The notes below the pieces were generated by a model. That model made no database searches. It had not been told where the DNA came from and worked only from the letters and a program-made list of their open reading frames with translations. DNA of 64,000 nucleotides from Gonatopus flavifemur (taxonomy: Eukaryota > Arthropoda > Insecta > Hymenoptera > Dryinidae). The stretch lies in the NCBI GenBank assembly GCA_018340375.1, contig JAFFJZ010000001.1, positions 78,298,001-78,362,000 of the forward strand, read 5' to 3'. This document shows positions 35,015 to 47,256 of this stretch, one piece after another (the stretch's first letter is position 1; each line of letters opens with the position of its first letter). Both the position numbers and the translations under genes were made by a program.

Positions 35015-38000
35015 ATGGCGTCGCTGAAGAAAAACATGAATTTTATAAATTTTGTATTGTTATTTGTTTTCATTGATGTATATCCAACTGAATCTGCTAA
35101 TATATTGAACTGGATATGGGGAAAGTCACCAAATGACAACACAATACTGGTTGCCGATGGAGTACCTTTGATATCGATCCCTTACGAAGCTATGACAGAG
35201 GATGAAAAGTTCCTTCAAGAAGCTGCTAAATTTTCTGAGATCCAACTGTCTTCACCTTTAGCAACTTGTCAACACAAAGTTATTATGAAAATCAAAACCT
35301 CTTGTAGTGATATGACGGAAGAAGAACTTGCGAAATTGAGTGTCAATCTTTTGAATTGTCAATCCGCAGTTGAAGGAAGGAAAATGTTCCCATGCACCGA
35401 TGAAATGGTACGTTGAGGATTATCATATACTTTTACAGTCTCATATTTCAATTAACGTTCAATTGAAAGTGTAATAATTCTTCATACGAATTGTAAATTA
35501 TCCAAAATCAAAGAACGGATTTGCATATCACTCTTGTAATATATTCAAACATTATAAATTAACTTACAAAAACTATCCCATTTCCCTTATTGAAATTCCA
35601 TAGAGGAGAGATATCGGAAGTTATGTTTTATACTATGAAGGGTTCAAAGCATCCTTCATTCGTGTTCAAACTTGTCAAACCCTCCCCTTTTACATCCACA
35701 CTACAGTCCCCTCAAGCATTCTTTCTGACGCAACTATGTAATCTCACACCCATATTCTCATATAGTACCATTGATATTGCACAACAGTTTGAAATAATTC
35801 ATATACCATGATATTTAAATTAATTTTACAGTATATAATAATATATTCTATTGATATATTTTAGTCCCTGAAGCAATGTACCACAGATATGGATGCGGAT
35901 ATGTGGAATGCATACCATTTAATGAGCAACAGAGCCAGAGCAGTATGTTACGCCGCACGTAGCACGCAATTCCGCGCCCTCACTGAATTGACAGTGAATA
36001 AATTAATGCAAAGCGCACATTCTCAAATAAAAGCCCTTGGTACTCTCAAAGTAATGAATTTTGTTTTAAAGTGATATTAATTATCATTCCCTCAAGACCG
36101 AATATAGTACATAATATTCATTTTAGGCAAGTCAAGATCGTTTGGAAGAACAAACCATGGAAGCTTTATCTTCGTTGCATGACAGTAATAAGATCTTATT
36201 ACAACAACAGCAAAATTTGAAAGATGCTCAAGCTACATCTCATAAACTTGTCACTACAAATCTCAGAGATTTAAATAATGAAAAAGCTCTTATTCGTGCT
36301 GGTCATGCTCAGCTCGCAGCCATGACATCGGATATCAAGGATAAGCTCGGTAAGTTGAAAATTCTACATTTAATAATACAAATTTGAATAATAAAATATT
36401 TCCAATAGAAAAAGCGAGTCAGCAACTTATGGAACAAGCGATAGAACGAGGTGAAAATCATCAGGAGTTGCTGAATGATCTTGTAGATATTCAAGAACAA
36501 ATACAAGTGATTTGGGAAAAGATTGGATCTAGTACGGATCGTATAATGCAAAAACATGAAGATGCTATCAACCAGTATGAACTAACTTTGGAAAAACTCA
36601 CACAAATTAATGATACGATACAATTCATTTGGAATATGACCAACGTAATGAGAGCTGAAATTGATGATAAACTCGGTTGGATTACCAATTATATAGGAAC
36701 TACAGGTATGTTGAGAAAAATTCAAATATATTATCTATCTATTTCAAAATTCAAATATTTTATATCGTTTATGTATAACAAAGAAAACAGCGGAATTTAA
36801 CGATCTTATCGATGTCTATCGATAATCACCACTTGACCTCTTTCTCCCATTTCGCTCAACCATTCATACAAATTTTCTAACACCCTTGAATTTATTTTTA
36901 GGAGAACAAGTGCAAAAAATATATCGTGTTACTCTACACGTTGTTTATTTATTGACCGCAATGTTAGTCGCCTCGTTTCTTCAAGCACCTATATTAACGA
37001 GAGTCACCATAATGGGAATCATTCCCATGAATCTTGTATCTTATTTGAAAAACGGACTAGATGCTTGTCTAGATTTTCCTTCCATAACGGTGTTGATTCT
37101 TTTAATCACTGGAAGTAAGTTGAGATAAAATATCGTATATTTTTAGTTTGATTATTTAAAAAAAAAAACTATAATTTTCAGTGTACTTCGTTATGAATGG
37201 GATTCAATATGTTTTTGGACCAACACAAAAACCGCCTGCAGAAGTTTATCAGCGTCAAAACGCTAATGGATACGCGAATGGAAATTCATCTTCATATACC
37301 AATTCTACCTCAACAAGAACTTCGATACGTTCGATACGCTCGATGATTGTACAAAGTATAAATAAGTTTTATACTCAAAGCCAATATTTGATAAAGCGTT
37401 TTAGAGGTAATGTACCGTTTAATAAGGATTTTAAAATGTTATTGAGATATTCTGTTTTGATTTTATGTTTTGTATTTCATTTTAGATCAAATAAGGGGTG
37501 TGATGAATGTATTCATTTCGTGGTTTCAAAGGGATATAGTTGTTTCCGAACAACTTTCGTGCTCTTACAAATCCGAAAACATGTTTCATGACAATGTTCA
37601 ATACGAAAACAGAGGAACATATAGGCCAGAACACAGAGAGGAGATTGCAAATTTATCAGATGATCTAACAGATTTTGAAAATTCAGATTACATTTATAAC
37701 AAATCTGATAACAATGATAATATAATTGAAAAGGATGATTTGAGGCATCGTTTGGCAAGATTACCTACTTCAGCTCCGAGATCGAGTTACGCAACGCGAC
37801 AACAATTATCTAGAAGGTATGTCAATGCATGCATGTATTTATAATTGATAAATTAGTTTCTGGAATCGATTTGGGAAGCACAATAGATTCTATATAGAAG
37901 TAATCATAATGTTATGTCACATTTGTCAAATTTCAATACGAAAGAATATGGATAACTGCTTATCCCTATAGAGAAAGGATAGAAACTCATATATCACATG

Positions 38001-38576
38001 AAATTTGATAACCGGGTGTCCAAATACCACTATAGAACTTAATAAAAAGTCACAAAATTCTATGAGAATATATGAGATTCTATACCCTCGTTAAAGAGAT
38101 CTAATTAAATCTTGTTGAATGTTTTGGTTGAAACCAACTTGAGAATTTTCAATTAGATTTGGTTAGATTCGATGAGCCATTTTAGTGCAAAATTTGCTGA
38201 ATTTTGCCAAATCTTATTAAAACCTGGACAAAGTTCTGGCCAAATCCTATTGAATTTGATTTGTGTGAAACTTGAAGGGTTTGTAAACCAGGCTAGTGGT
38301 ATTTGACCATCTATGAGATTTTTTCAAAAGGAATGTTTGATTCTTGCAATATAGGAATTTCCGTATCAATAACTCGGTTGTTCTTTTCTACTTCAAAGGA
38401 GAAGACAAAATTAATGCGTTTTTTAATTCCATTTCAGTGTTACCCCATCATATACTTCACCCAGAGTATTATGTAATGCTCACACAAGAAGTGGAAGAAA
38501 ATGTCGTTTATTTGCAACCGCCGGCCAAACATTCTGTTCCAGGCATTCGGATGGATCATCTATCATGGGTGATTAA
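35015..38576 (+). CDS. bmb: Brambleberry-like nuclear fusion protein, 8 exons
   Basis: Predicted 668-residue membrane protein of the Kar5/GEX1/brambleberry family, which acts at the nuclear envelope in fusion of nuclei or of embryonic micronuclei. Exons: 35015-35407, 35865-36050, 36127-36349, 36409-36705, 36902-37114, 37182-37406, 37486-37816, 38438-38576; all phases agree. Residues about 8-28 form a signal peptide (FINFVLLFVFIDVYPTESA). A Cys-bearing luminal region follows (TCQHKVIMKIKTSC, LLNCQSA, FPCTDEM, KQCTTDMDADMWNAY). Residues about 195-365 are long amphipathic helices likely to form coiled coils. Hydrophobic segments lie at roughly 375-393, 397-415 and 425-448. The C-terminus ends in the Cys-rich GRKCRLFATAGQTFCSRH. 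The ATG at 35015 is chosen because the frame extends upstream only through a TTG; it gives the best signal peptide. The intron before the last exon is 621 bp, long for this gene. Confidence 0.92.
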
Positions 38577-41500
38577 CGCTTGCAAGAATACGGAAAAAAG
38601 CTCAAAGTTATTGAACTTTCTATACGAGACTTATGATTCCTATCACTTGGACTTTCCTTTAGACTTACTAGACTTGTTTTTCTTATTCTTTTCCTGTTTT
38701 GATAACGTGAAAGATTATACTATGATACCCAGGCAGGTAACTAAACTGAAAACTCTTCAATCCTCTTGAAATGAAATTGCTCACTTGGAACTGAGATCAG
38801 TAGTCATATTTTTTTATTGGTATTTTGGAAAAATGACGAAAGATACTTAGAAAGACACGATATCTTTTTTGAATATGCCTAAATAGAACAAATTTTGAAA
38901 CCTTCCGTGTACTCTTTAAAAAAGTTCCATACATTGGAAGAATTCTAAGTATTTTTATTCTGATTCTGTTTTTATAAAATTATTTAAAAATCCTTCATTA
39001 TAAGACAGAAAAAAGTGCTCTGTAAGGCAATTTATCTTATAATAAGAATTTTATTGGATATAATCTTATGTCTGATAACTTATTAATCCTTTTGAGGGAT
39101 TTGAATGATACATCACCAAATTCTGTCAGATTGTGTAAATTTTTTTTTTAATAATTCATTACGATTAAAACTCACAGACATCGTTAAAAGAAATGAAACT
39201 TATAGCTGTGAATTTTGTACAGATAATTGATTCACTAGTTCTCAGTCATATTCTGCGTGTAGTGTGTTACAAAATTGTAGACTATTGAACACGGAAAATT
39301 CATTCGCAATTGACTTTTTAAACTGCTATAACTATATGAATTGCTGCGAAACGATAGAAAACGAAATGTCGATCAAAAATCATCGTCGCGTTTATGATAA
39401 CGTAAGAACATTGCGAAACATATTGCATAATTGTGGAATATAACTTTCATCCTTCTTCCAAATTCATAAATCTACCTCCAATGATTTGCGATTGATTGAT
39501 GTGTATGGGACAAATTTGGTATATGTTATTAAGTGTGATAGATTAAATCTAGTTATAAGTACTTTTTGTATTAACTTCACGGACATTTCGTATTTTGTAT
39601 ATTATTTATTCAATTCGAGTATAAAATAGATGTAAGTTCATTCAATGTATCGTCTGTCCAATATTCTCATCAAAGGCTGTATTTGTATTTTTTCTTTGAA
39701 TGCATCACTTATTTTGACAAGTGATCAATTGAGACGGCAAATCTAGTTGAAAAAAATCAGTCATTTAGATAAAAGAAATAAATTATTTGGCACATTAAAG
39801 AAATTGTTATCTAATTTATTTCATTGAAAACAAATCAAACGTAATATTTTTTGTGTAAAATTTAGTTGAGTTTTTTTTATATGTTTCAATTTACTGGCGT
39901 TCATCATTCTTTTAGAAAATAATAACAAGATGTTCTATGATATGTGTACCTCTAAGTAGGTCTCCAATGAAAGTTTTGGAATATTCCTTAGAAGTTTCCT
40001 TAGAATTCTAGTATTTTTGCATCATCATACATGAAATATCTCGTTGAATTTGAGGTGATACTAGGCGGCGTGGCAGCAGCCAAATCATTTATCACAAACT
40101 ACGGGGTGAACGCTTCAATTAAATCAAAACAATTTAATTGAGGTGTTCGTCCGTAGTTTGTCATAAACAATTTAACTGTTGTCACGCCGCTAGTATCCTT
40201 TTAAGTCACCAATCGTGCGGATTCATATTCAATATTGGTTACTGAATACACGTTTGATTATTATATAGCAATACTTGGAATTTCTTACTCAAAAGTGTAC
40301 TTAAAAAACGTACTAAATTTTTGTTACCATCGGTTTTTGTAAATTGTGTCACAAATCACAATTTTGAATAAATAAAAATAAAGTGCCTTTTTAGAATTGT
40401 GCTTTGACGAAAACTTTGAATTCATGTGAATTTTGGATCTTTTCTAGTCTCTCCTAGATTTTAAAATTGTAATTCAAATTCATATTCAATGTATAGACTT
40501 CACTATTCATTGTTATACGTTTAAAATTCACAGTTGTGTTACAAGAGAAAATGGTTTGTGCAACGTGTTCTTTTGTGTTGATTATGAAATTGAATTATTA
40601 TATGCAACAAGTGATGAACAACTTTTAAGACATGTATTGGTAATAAAATATATATTTTATATCATAAATATAATAAATAAGAACGCGCAAGTATTACATA
40701 GCTTATCGGATGTTGTTGTATAATATTTTAGTAATTGAGAAGTTACATGCGCATCCTTGACATAATTCTACTCGGGACAATAAAATGGATATTCTATGCA
40801 ATTAAATTGTTCGAATGATATCAGCAGACTGCCATATTGTATTGTGTACATATTGTGTCGCTCGTAAATTCTAAAAATCCTCTATGTCTATCGAAGCCAC
40901 TGCAGGACACTAAATTACGAAGATTACAATAATTCGCGCCATAATCGAATATCGTAAACCATTCGGTTGATGTTGATTTAGCCTGTAAATATTACATAAT
41001 ACAATTGCATGTAATTCTGGAATAAAAATTCTTGTTTTTTATACAGACATTTCTTAAAAGATATTACACTGTCAGTGGAATTGTATGTAATCATGAATCA
41101 TAATGTACTAAATACATCCTCAGTAAACATTTTTGGATTACTCTAAAAAACATATTTCCAAGAGATCTAAAAGATATATTTTAGAGGTTCTGGAAGACTT
41201 CCACGAAAATGTTTATTGGGCCAAACGCTGGAACTCTTAAAAACACCAATTTTATGTATAACATAATTAGAAAAAATTTCTGAGGCAATCAAAGGAGACT
41301 TCATGTTTAAAAGAAAAAAACTCCCATTATTACAATTTGCACATTCAAGTGGCGATGAACAACCAGAACAAGTCAAATCCTCGACAAAAATGAATGTCAT
41401 CGAAATTTGAATCATTTATGTGAATTCATTTTTTAATGGAATAAAAAAGTACTACCGTGCAAATATCTCTTATTTTTCTAATGACATTTATAATCTTCGA

Positions 41501-42752
41501 ATGTGTCTTTCAAGGTGATTGATTGTGGAATAGTGTCATTTATTTACATTAGATTTATAAATATTGATTCTCGAATTCATCCCGATTAACGATTCAACTT
41601 CAAATTTCGAAAAGTTTCGAATTCAAAATCCCTCATATTGTTGTATTCTGATAAATCAATTGAAAAATTTCAGAACAAGAGTGCGAGAATACTGAGACAT
41701 CGAAATTGTTGATACATAAAGACCTCTTCATGAATTATTATAGTTGAAAATGTATTTATTATGAACTCATTGTGGATTCCTGTGTTGTGCAAACAGCGCA
41801 TTTGGGTTTGATATGCACTTAAATTTCGATAACAGTCCAATTAGCAAAACCACGTACATGATGAAAGATTCAGAGAGTATTCTTATTCAAATGGTATAGT
41901 TGAATACATTCCATGACACCTCATCAAGAATCCATTATGAGTAAATCAGGAACTGCTGTGTTGTCCGAAATAGTACGTTCATAAAAATTAACGTTGCAAC
42001 AACATGTCATTTATTGTTGCACAAAGTGAATATATAACCAAGTGAAAGTGCATTACCAGCACTTTCGTGGTACTTGAAAGAAAAAGATACATTTAAATCA
42101 AGAAAACATTGGAGTTACCCCTGAACCTTCGCAACATCACGTGAGCGAGGGATGCAGTATAACTGTAATGCAGGGGCAAAAATGGAGTAGCATTTTTGAA
42201 GTTCGAATCGTTCATTGAAATGAATTGTTGAACGAATGCTGGTAAAAATCGAAATATGAAAGTTTTTCAATTTCTCAATATTGTATGTGAACCACATTGT
42301 ATAATTCAGTTAATCAATTAATCGCAAGAACGATTCTGTTATTCGATCTCCCTGTTAATGGTAATTGACTAAGAAAAAAGTATTTTTTGATTCAAATAAA
42401 AAATGAAATAAAGATTGTTATTTCACATGTATCATTCTTTATCCTATGAGAAAACATTTTATTTAACCACAACTAAATTTTGAGAATTCTTTTTCAATAT
42501 AATTTTTACGAACTCAAAATGAATTCATAAAGAATTCTGGAAGTGCTGTATTCCGAATACATTGACGAGTTTTATGAAAATGATTTTCAGGTTTTCTTTT
42601 AGTATTCTCAAAGAACTCATTAATCTCACCAAAACAGAACGCTTTCAGAATTTCTTAAAAACAATCAATTCAAAAAGAATTTGAATAGAATTCTGTTATA
42701 TGGTATTAGAAACTGCAGAGTATACCCAGGTAATTTCATTTTCTACACTCAC
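38577..42752. other. Brambleberry 3' flank and intergenic DNA
   Basis: No further coding exon was found. AATAAA signals at 39777-39782 and 40367-40372 are candidates for brambleberry polyadenylation, which would imply a 3' untranslated region of 1.2-1.8 kb; the data do not decide. A strong hairpin lies at 40057-40197. A minus-strand frame at 41167-41415 has several Cys residues but no splice or homology support. Confidence 0.45.
40057..40197. repeat. 141-bp near-palindromic element
   Basis: Arms of about 65-70 bp: GATACTAGGCGGCGTG at the left is matched by CACGCCGCTAGTATC at the right, and CAAACTACGGGGTGAAC by GTTCGTCCGTAGTTTG further in. If it lies within the brambleberry 3' untranslated region, the transcript would contain a long hairpin. 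Probably a MITE; I see no clear target duplication. Confidence 0.7.
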
Positions 42753-43049
42753 CGTTGCAATACAAGTATTATTGATTCCTTGTTTGAATACCATTGTCAT
42801 CTGTTCAATGGTTTGACGACCAAAATTTGAATGAGTCGCAGATAGAATGTCATCATCGCCCGGTTTGGATTTCTTCAGCTACAAATAGATATCTTTTATA
42901 TTAATTATAACCACCATGTTTGAATAATACAGATTCTTACTGCATATCGACATCTGTTCCCATGCGATCCACAAGTGTTGCAAGTTGACCAATTTAACAT
43001 TTGACATCGGAATTTTTGCATTACATAAACGCATGGATCTTGGAATTTC
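42753..43049 (-). CDS. Possible two-exon coding fragment, unknown
   Basis: Two candidate exons on the minus strand: 42941-43049 and 42753-42878, separated by 62 bp. The first is entered at CATTAG|G and left at GCA|GTAAGA; the second is entered at TTTGTAG|CTG and left at ACG|GTGAGT. The phases match (ending phase 0, then 42 whole codons). The first encodes a Cys-rich stretch (RCQMLNWSTCNTCGSHGNRC); the second contains FGRQTIEQMTMVFKQG and NNTCIAT. I do not recognise the family. The amphipathic helix with a following Cys faintly recalls the first helix of insect odorant-binding proteins, but that is speculation. No further exons were found on either side, where repeats intervene, so it may be a gene relic. 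Confidence 0.35.
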
Positions 43050-43144
43050 CTAATGAAAAGATTCATTTGAATTATTGATAACACAGTTCGAATGTCTAAC
43101 GTTATTCTTTCCATTTTCAAACAGTTTGAATCTTTTTTTCCATT

Positions 43145-43420
43145 TCCCAGATAACATACAAAGAATTCTTTTCGAAGAACAAGAATGAAATTCCTCAAAA
43201 ACTCTTTTCCAACTAATAAATTCATAAAAGGATCTGGAGGAGTTCAATGTTTGAGACATCAACGCGTTTTTTCAAAGTACTGAAACAATACTTTCGGTAT
43301 TCTCAAAGAACTCGTTGATTTTCCAAACATTGAACTCCTCCAGAATTCATTAATTCGAAAATAGTTATTGAAGAATTCCATTCTCGTTCGTGTGTTCCCT
43401 GAGTTGATCGTCTTTCCTGA
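43145..43420. repeat. Inverted-repeat element, GAATTCTT family
   Basis: Contains GGAGTTCAATGTTTGAGACA and its partner AACATTGAACTCCTCC in opposite orientation around a centre with 'ctgaaacaatactttcggtattctcaaagaactcgtt'. The copy at 44750-44980 repeats this architecture and the same centre. Both are non-coding; the boundaries are approximate. Confidence 0.5.
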
Positions 43421-44749
43421 AAAATCAGACAGAATGTCTATTATAGTGAAATTAAACTGTGTTTCGAAACATTTCAATTGGGATTTCCACAAGATTACAA
43501 CATTCTTCAAAAAAATGTACACTATTAGAAATTTGACATCCCGTAACAATTTTTGGGGGTGTATACATATGCGTTCATCAATTTTGTGTTGAAATTAACA
43601 CCGATTTGACCATGATCTGTGCACAGTCTCAGAGTGTACGTGAGTCCATCACGATTCGGTGTTAATTTTTCTTATAACAATATATGATCCAGATACTCGA
43701 AGTGATTATGAACACCTGCCAACGCAAAGTCATATTAAATATCATCATATATCGGTTGACTTCTCTTCTTTTCATCTAGCGATTTGGAATTTTCTCACCA
43801 AAACTTTGTTATTACTTTCTTTGTTTTCGGAAGAAAAATATTTCATCGGGAGACAACCGTAATCACATCATCGTCATCATGCACATTTTACGAGTGACTG
43901 CGGTGTTCTCACGGGACCGAAAAGTGTGGATCCGTATATTTTTTCAAGCGGTGTCGTCCATGGCCAAACGAAAATATACGAAACTCCCCAGTGGTCGGGA
44001 GATATTGAGTTTCTCTATATACATAACATGTCTGGTGGATGGAATGAAAGACTTCAGAGGAAACTTTTCAAACGTTGATCGTTTTTTAACACCGCTTCTT
44101 CAAAAGTGATGACGGTTTATTATTGGGATTATGTAAGATTATAAAGAAGAAAAAATAATTTCGATATATATACTTGAGGAAAGTTTCATTATATTGCAAT
44201 TTTATTTGATTTTCGATTATTCGATATGTATAAGTTTAAGTAATAACTTAATGTTTTGAATGATAATTTTTTTTCAAGAACTATCAGATTCTTTCTTTGT
44301 GGCTTTTTTGCGATGATTAATCATTACAATTTGAAGGACCTCTATACCTTGCTGAAAATGCCAAGTAGAACCGTATAAAATTTCGATTTGTATTCGATCG
44401 GTTTTATTTGGCACACGTGAAGAAATAAATCGCTATCATTTGGAGAGTTAAAAATCAGCCACAAGAGTTATTTTTTAGCTGTCGCAGTGGTTCAGTTAAC
44501 TGTAATAATGAGAAATGTATTTGTCATAGTGAAAATATCAAAACTAAATTATTTCGCTATCCAAATAACAATCGCAAAACCTGTGCGATCACAGCTACAA
44601 TTTCTTGCTCAAGTACCCTGTAAATAATGTCAGATAAATTCAGACAAAAGGGAGCAGAAAACCGCATCAAAACAGATTAAATTGCACTCAATTTGGAAAA
44701 CTGAAACTATCCTCTAAGAACCTTATCCATGTGCTTCGCTTCGTGAGAG

Positions 44750-44980
44750 CATCCCAGATAACACACGAAGAATTCTCTTTCAAAAATAAGAATAGAATTC
44801 TTCAAGAACTCTTTTCGAAGTAATGAATTCGTAAAGAAGTCTGGAAGAGGTCAATGTTTGGGACATTAACGAGTTCTTTGAGAGTATTAAAACAATACTT
44901 TCAGCATTCTCAAAGAACTCGTTAATATCCCAAACATTGAACCCATTGAAAAAGAATTTTTCGTGTGTTATCAGGGATAT
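44750..44980. repeat. Inverted-repeat element, GAATTCTT family, second copy
   Basis: It starts near ATCCCAGATAACACACGAAG and ends near TTCGTGTGTTATCAGGGAT, giving terminal inverted repeats of about 19 bp. The inner AACGAGTTCTTTGAGAGTAT and its reverse complement repeat the layout of the copy at 43145-43420. Confidence 0.6.
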
Positions 44981-46578
44981 TATCTGGGCACCAGCCGATT
45001 GTTCTCATTCTTGAATAGCTGTAGCTGTAATTATTTTGAATTGTAGTCCCTGTTGAAAAAATCCAATATATTCCAATAGATTCTCATGGATCCTGTGACA
45101 AAACGACATGGTTTTCCAATAGGAAATTATTCTTCATCGGTATTCATGAGGGTTTACTGATTGTACCAATAAAAACCAGTAGAATATCGACTTCCACATG
45201 AAATCCAATAGAAACCTATAGCGACTATGACAAAACGTCACGGAAAATCGACAGAACCCCATAGATTCCAATAGAATTACGCACCTATTGGTTTCTATTG
45301 GAATTTTCCAATAGGGGTAGCGAAAAGAGTGAGATAAAACAGTGAGTATTTGCCACACTGGACTCATTTTTTACGTGCATTATCTAGTTTATATATCTGG
45401 AATCAATATCCATGCAAGACAAAATCCGATAAAACGTGTCAAATTCCGTACAAAGTCTTGTCCGTTTATCTCTCGAGTGGAAGAAAAACCGATCAAAATT
45501 CGACAGAAAACTTTTTGTCTGGTTCTTTGTGGCACTTTAAATAGGATAGGTTTTCGCTAGAACGTTAATATTATATTACAGACATATCGGAATGTAGAAA
45601 ATGGAATAATTACCATTTCACAGTACACGAAGCGTGAAAGGGATATGGAAATAGTTTACTGATCACTACACCGCAGAGTAGGACGATCAACAAACTACTC
45701 ACGTAATACCCTGAATATCTATGTTGTTCTCTCTTTGAAGATTGACTTCTAGTTCTAATGGATGTTATTCTACCTAAAAAAAATCAATCAGCCTGTCAAA
45801 AAGAATTATCAATTCCGTGTTCAAAATATAGAAGCAATTACTGCACACGCATTTGGTGTGTATTAATCGCAGATTTTATGGAGATTCAAATCAAATTCAA
45901 AATGAAAACGGTTTCAAAATAACACTGTGTTTCTGCCGTCCAAAGCAAGAAGATCGTAAGCGCATTTGACTTGAATTCGAGAAAACCAAGAAAAACTTCC
46001 TATTTTTTTGTTGGTTACGGTTGTTTTTCTGTAAATGTTTCAAATTTGATCATTTTCATCGTACTTCGAACCGCTATTATTAAAAAAAATAATAAATTTT
46101 TTTCAAAATTAAAAACACAGTAGAATGCAGAATTTTTTTTTACGATTAAAATGATATGAAAAATTCATTTTCGTCAAAAATGCGACTCGCGGTCTTCTTG
46201 CTTTGGACGACAGGTTTGAATTTCAATAAAATTAAGGTGATTAATAAATAATTACGATAGTAATTGCTTCTTATGAGATAACAATTTATTGGGAAAATGC
46301 ATTAACCATTTTTTTTCCTCTGGTGCAGCTTAGAAATTCCAATGATGGCGCCAAGCTTGGTGAAATATTCGATTACAGCTTTCTTTGTGTATAATTCCTG
46401 TGCATTCAACTCATACAATACCATTTTACTTTCTTTGCTTCGACGTGACGAGAATCCGACCATAATCCGACCACCATTCTTTGCTTAATAAAATGGCAAA
46501 AAATAACGCAACCGTGTAACCTTAAATTCCATTACACTTATGTCCCATCATGTCCAACGATTTGGTTGAATTTGCCAG

Positions 46579-46582
<4 letters not shown>

Positions 46583-46611
<29 letters not shown>
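46583..46611. repeat. (CT)n microsatellite
   Basis: About fourteen uninterrupted TC units. Confidence 0.9.
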
Positions 46612-46614
<3 letters not shown>

Positions 46615-46941
46615 CATTCAATACATATCGATTAAAACGATCCATCGTTTCAAAAAAATGTGATTGCATTCACGGTTATCATATCCGCTATTGACTGTTT
46701 ATTGTTAAGCAAAATTCGACCCAAAATAACTTGCAGTTATATTTCAGGAAATTCTGGATTTTGATAAGTTTATGGTTGACTTTTTATTAAACTTCTCTCT
46801 GTGTACACACGAAAATTGTTTATCAGTGAATATTTGGTCAACATTTTGTAATTTCTCATCAAAAACTATAGCTAATAGAAATACGGTTGCTTTTGAATCA
46901 TTTTTTGGTTTAAAATAGGCCAACGCAAATCATTGTATGAC

Positions 46942-47256
46942 CCCAGCCAGCAAAGTGCTTCCAAATCCACGTTTCCGCTACTAGCAGTGCTAGTGGTAGC
47001 AACGTAGTAGCTTTTCCATTACCGTGAGACTGCATGCTACCATAACGTATATATGATTCAATTTATAACATAGCACTACCTCAGCGCTACCAGTATTATC
47101 AGGAAGCGCTACCAAGTAGTGCTCCTAGTAAAAATACTACCAAGTCGCTCCTATTTCCATACATAAATGAAGCCGTATATGTACAGAAGATTTTTAACTG
47201 TATAAGTGAATGGTAGCACCACTGCCAGAAGCGCTGCCTAGATTTTGTTGGCTGGG
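46942..47256. mobile_element. MITE with CCCAGCCAGCAAA termini
   Basis: The left end CCCAGCCAGCAAA and right end TTTGTTGGCTGGG are inverted repeats with one mismatch. The interior is packed with short palindromic motifs (gctactagcagtgctagtggtagc; agcgctacc; actaccaagt). The 315 bp is non-coding. The target duplication is unclear. Confidence 0.7.

Larger units (their letters stand above)
43050..46941. other. Repeat-rich intergenic DNA
   Basis: No gene supported. Two related inverted-repeat elements occur at 43145-43420 and 44750-44980, and a third diverged relative at about 42480-42720. A stretch at 45050-45320 repeats 'ccaatagaa' and its complement many times. A (CT)n run lies at 46583-46611. 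A 76-codon plus-strand frame at 43879 has no supporting features. Confidence 0.45.

Noticed and set aside
41167..41415. 82-codon Cys-containing minus-strand frame as an exon of the gene at 42753-43049
   Set aside because: No acceptor in the right phase and no similarity in Cys pattern; the distance is filled by repeats.
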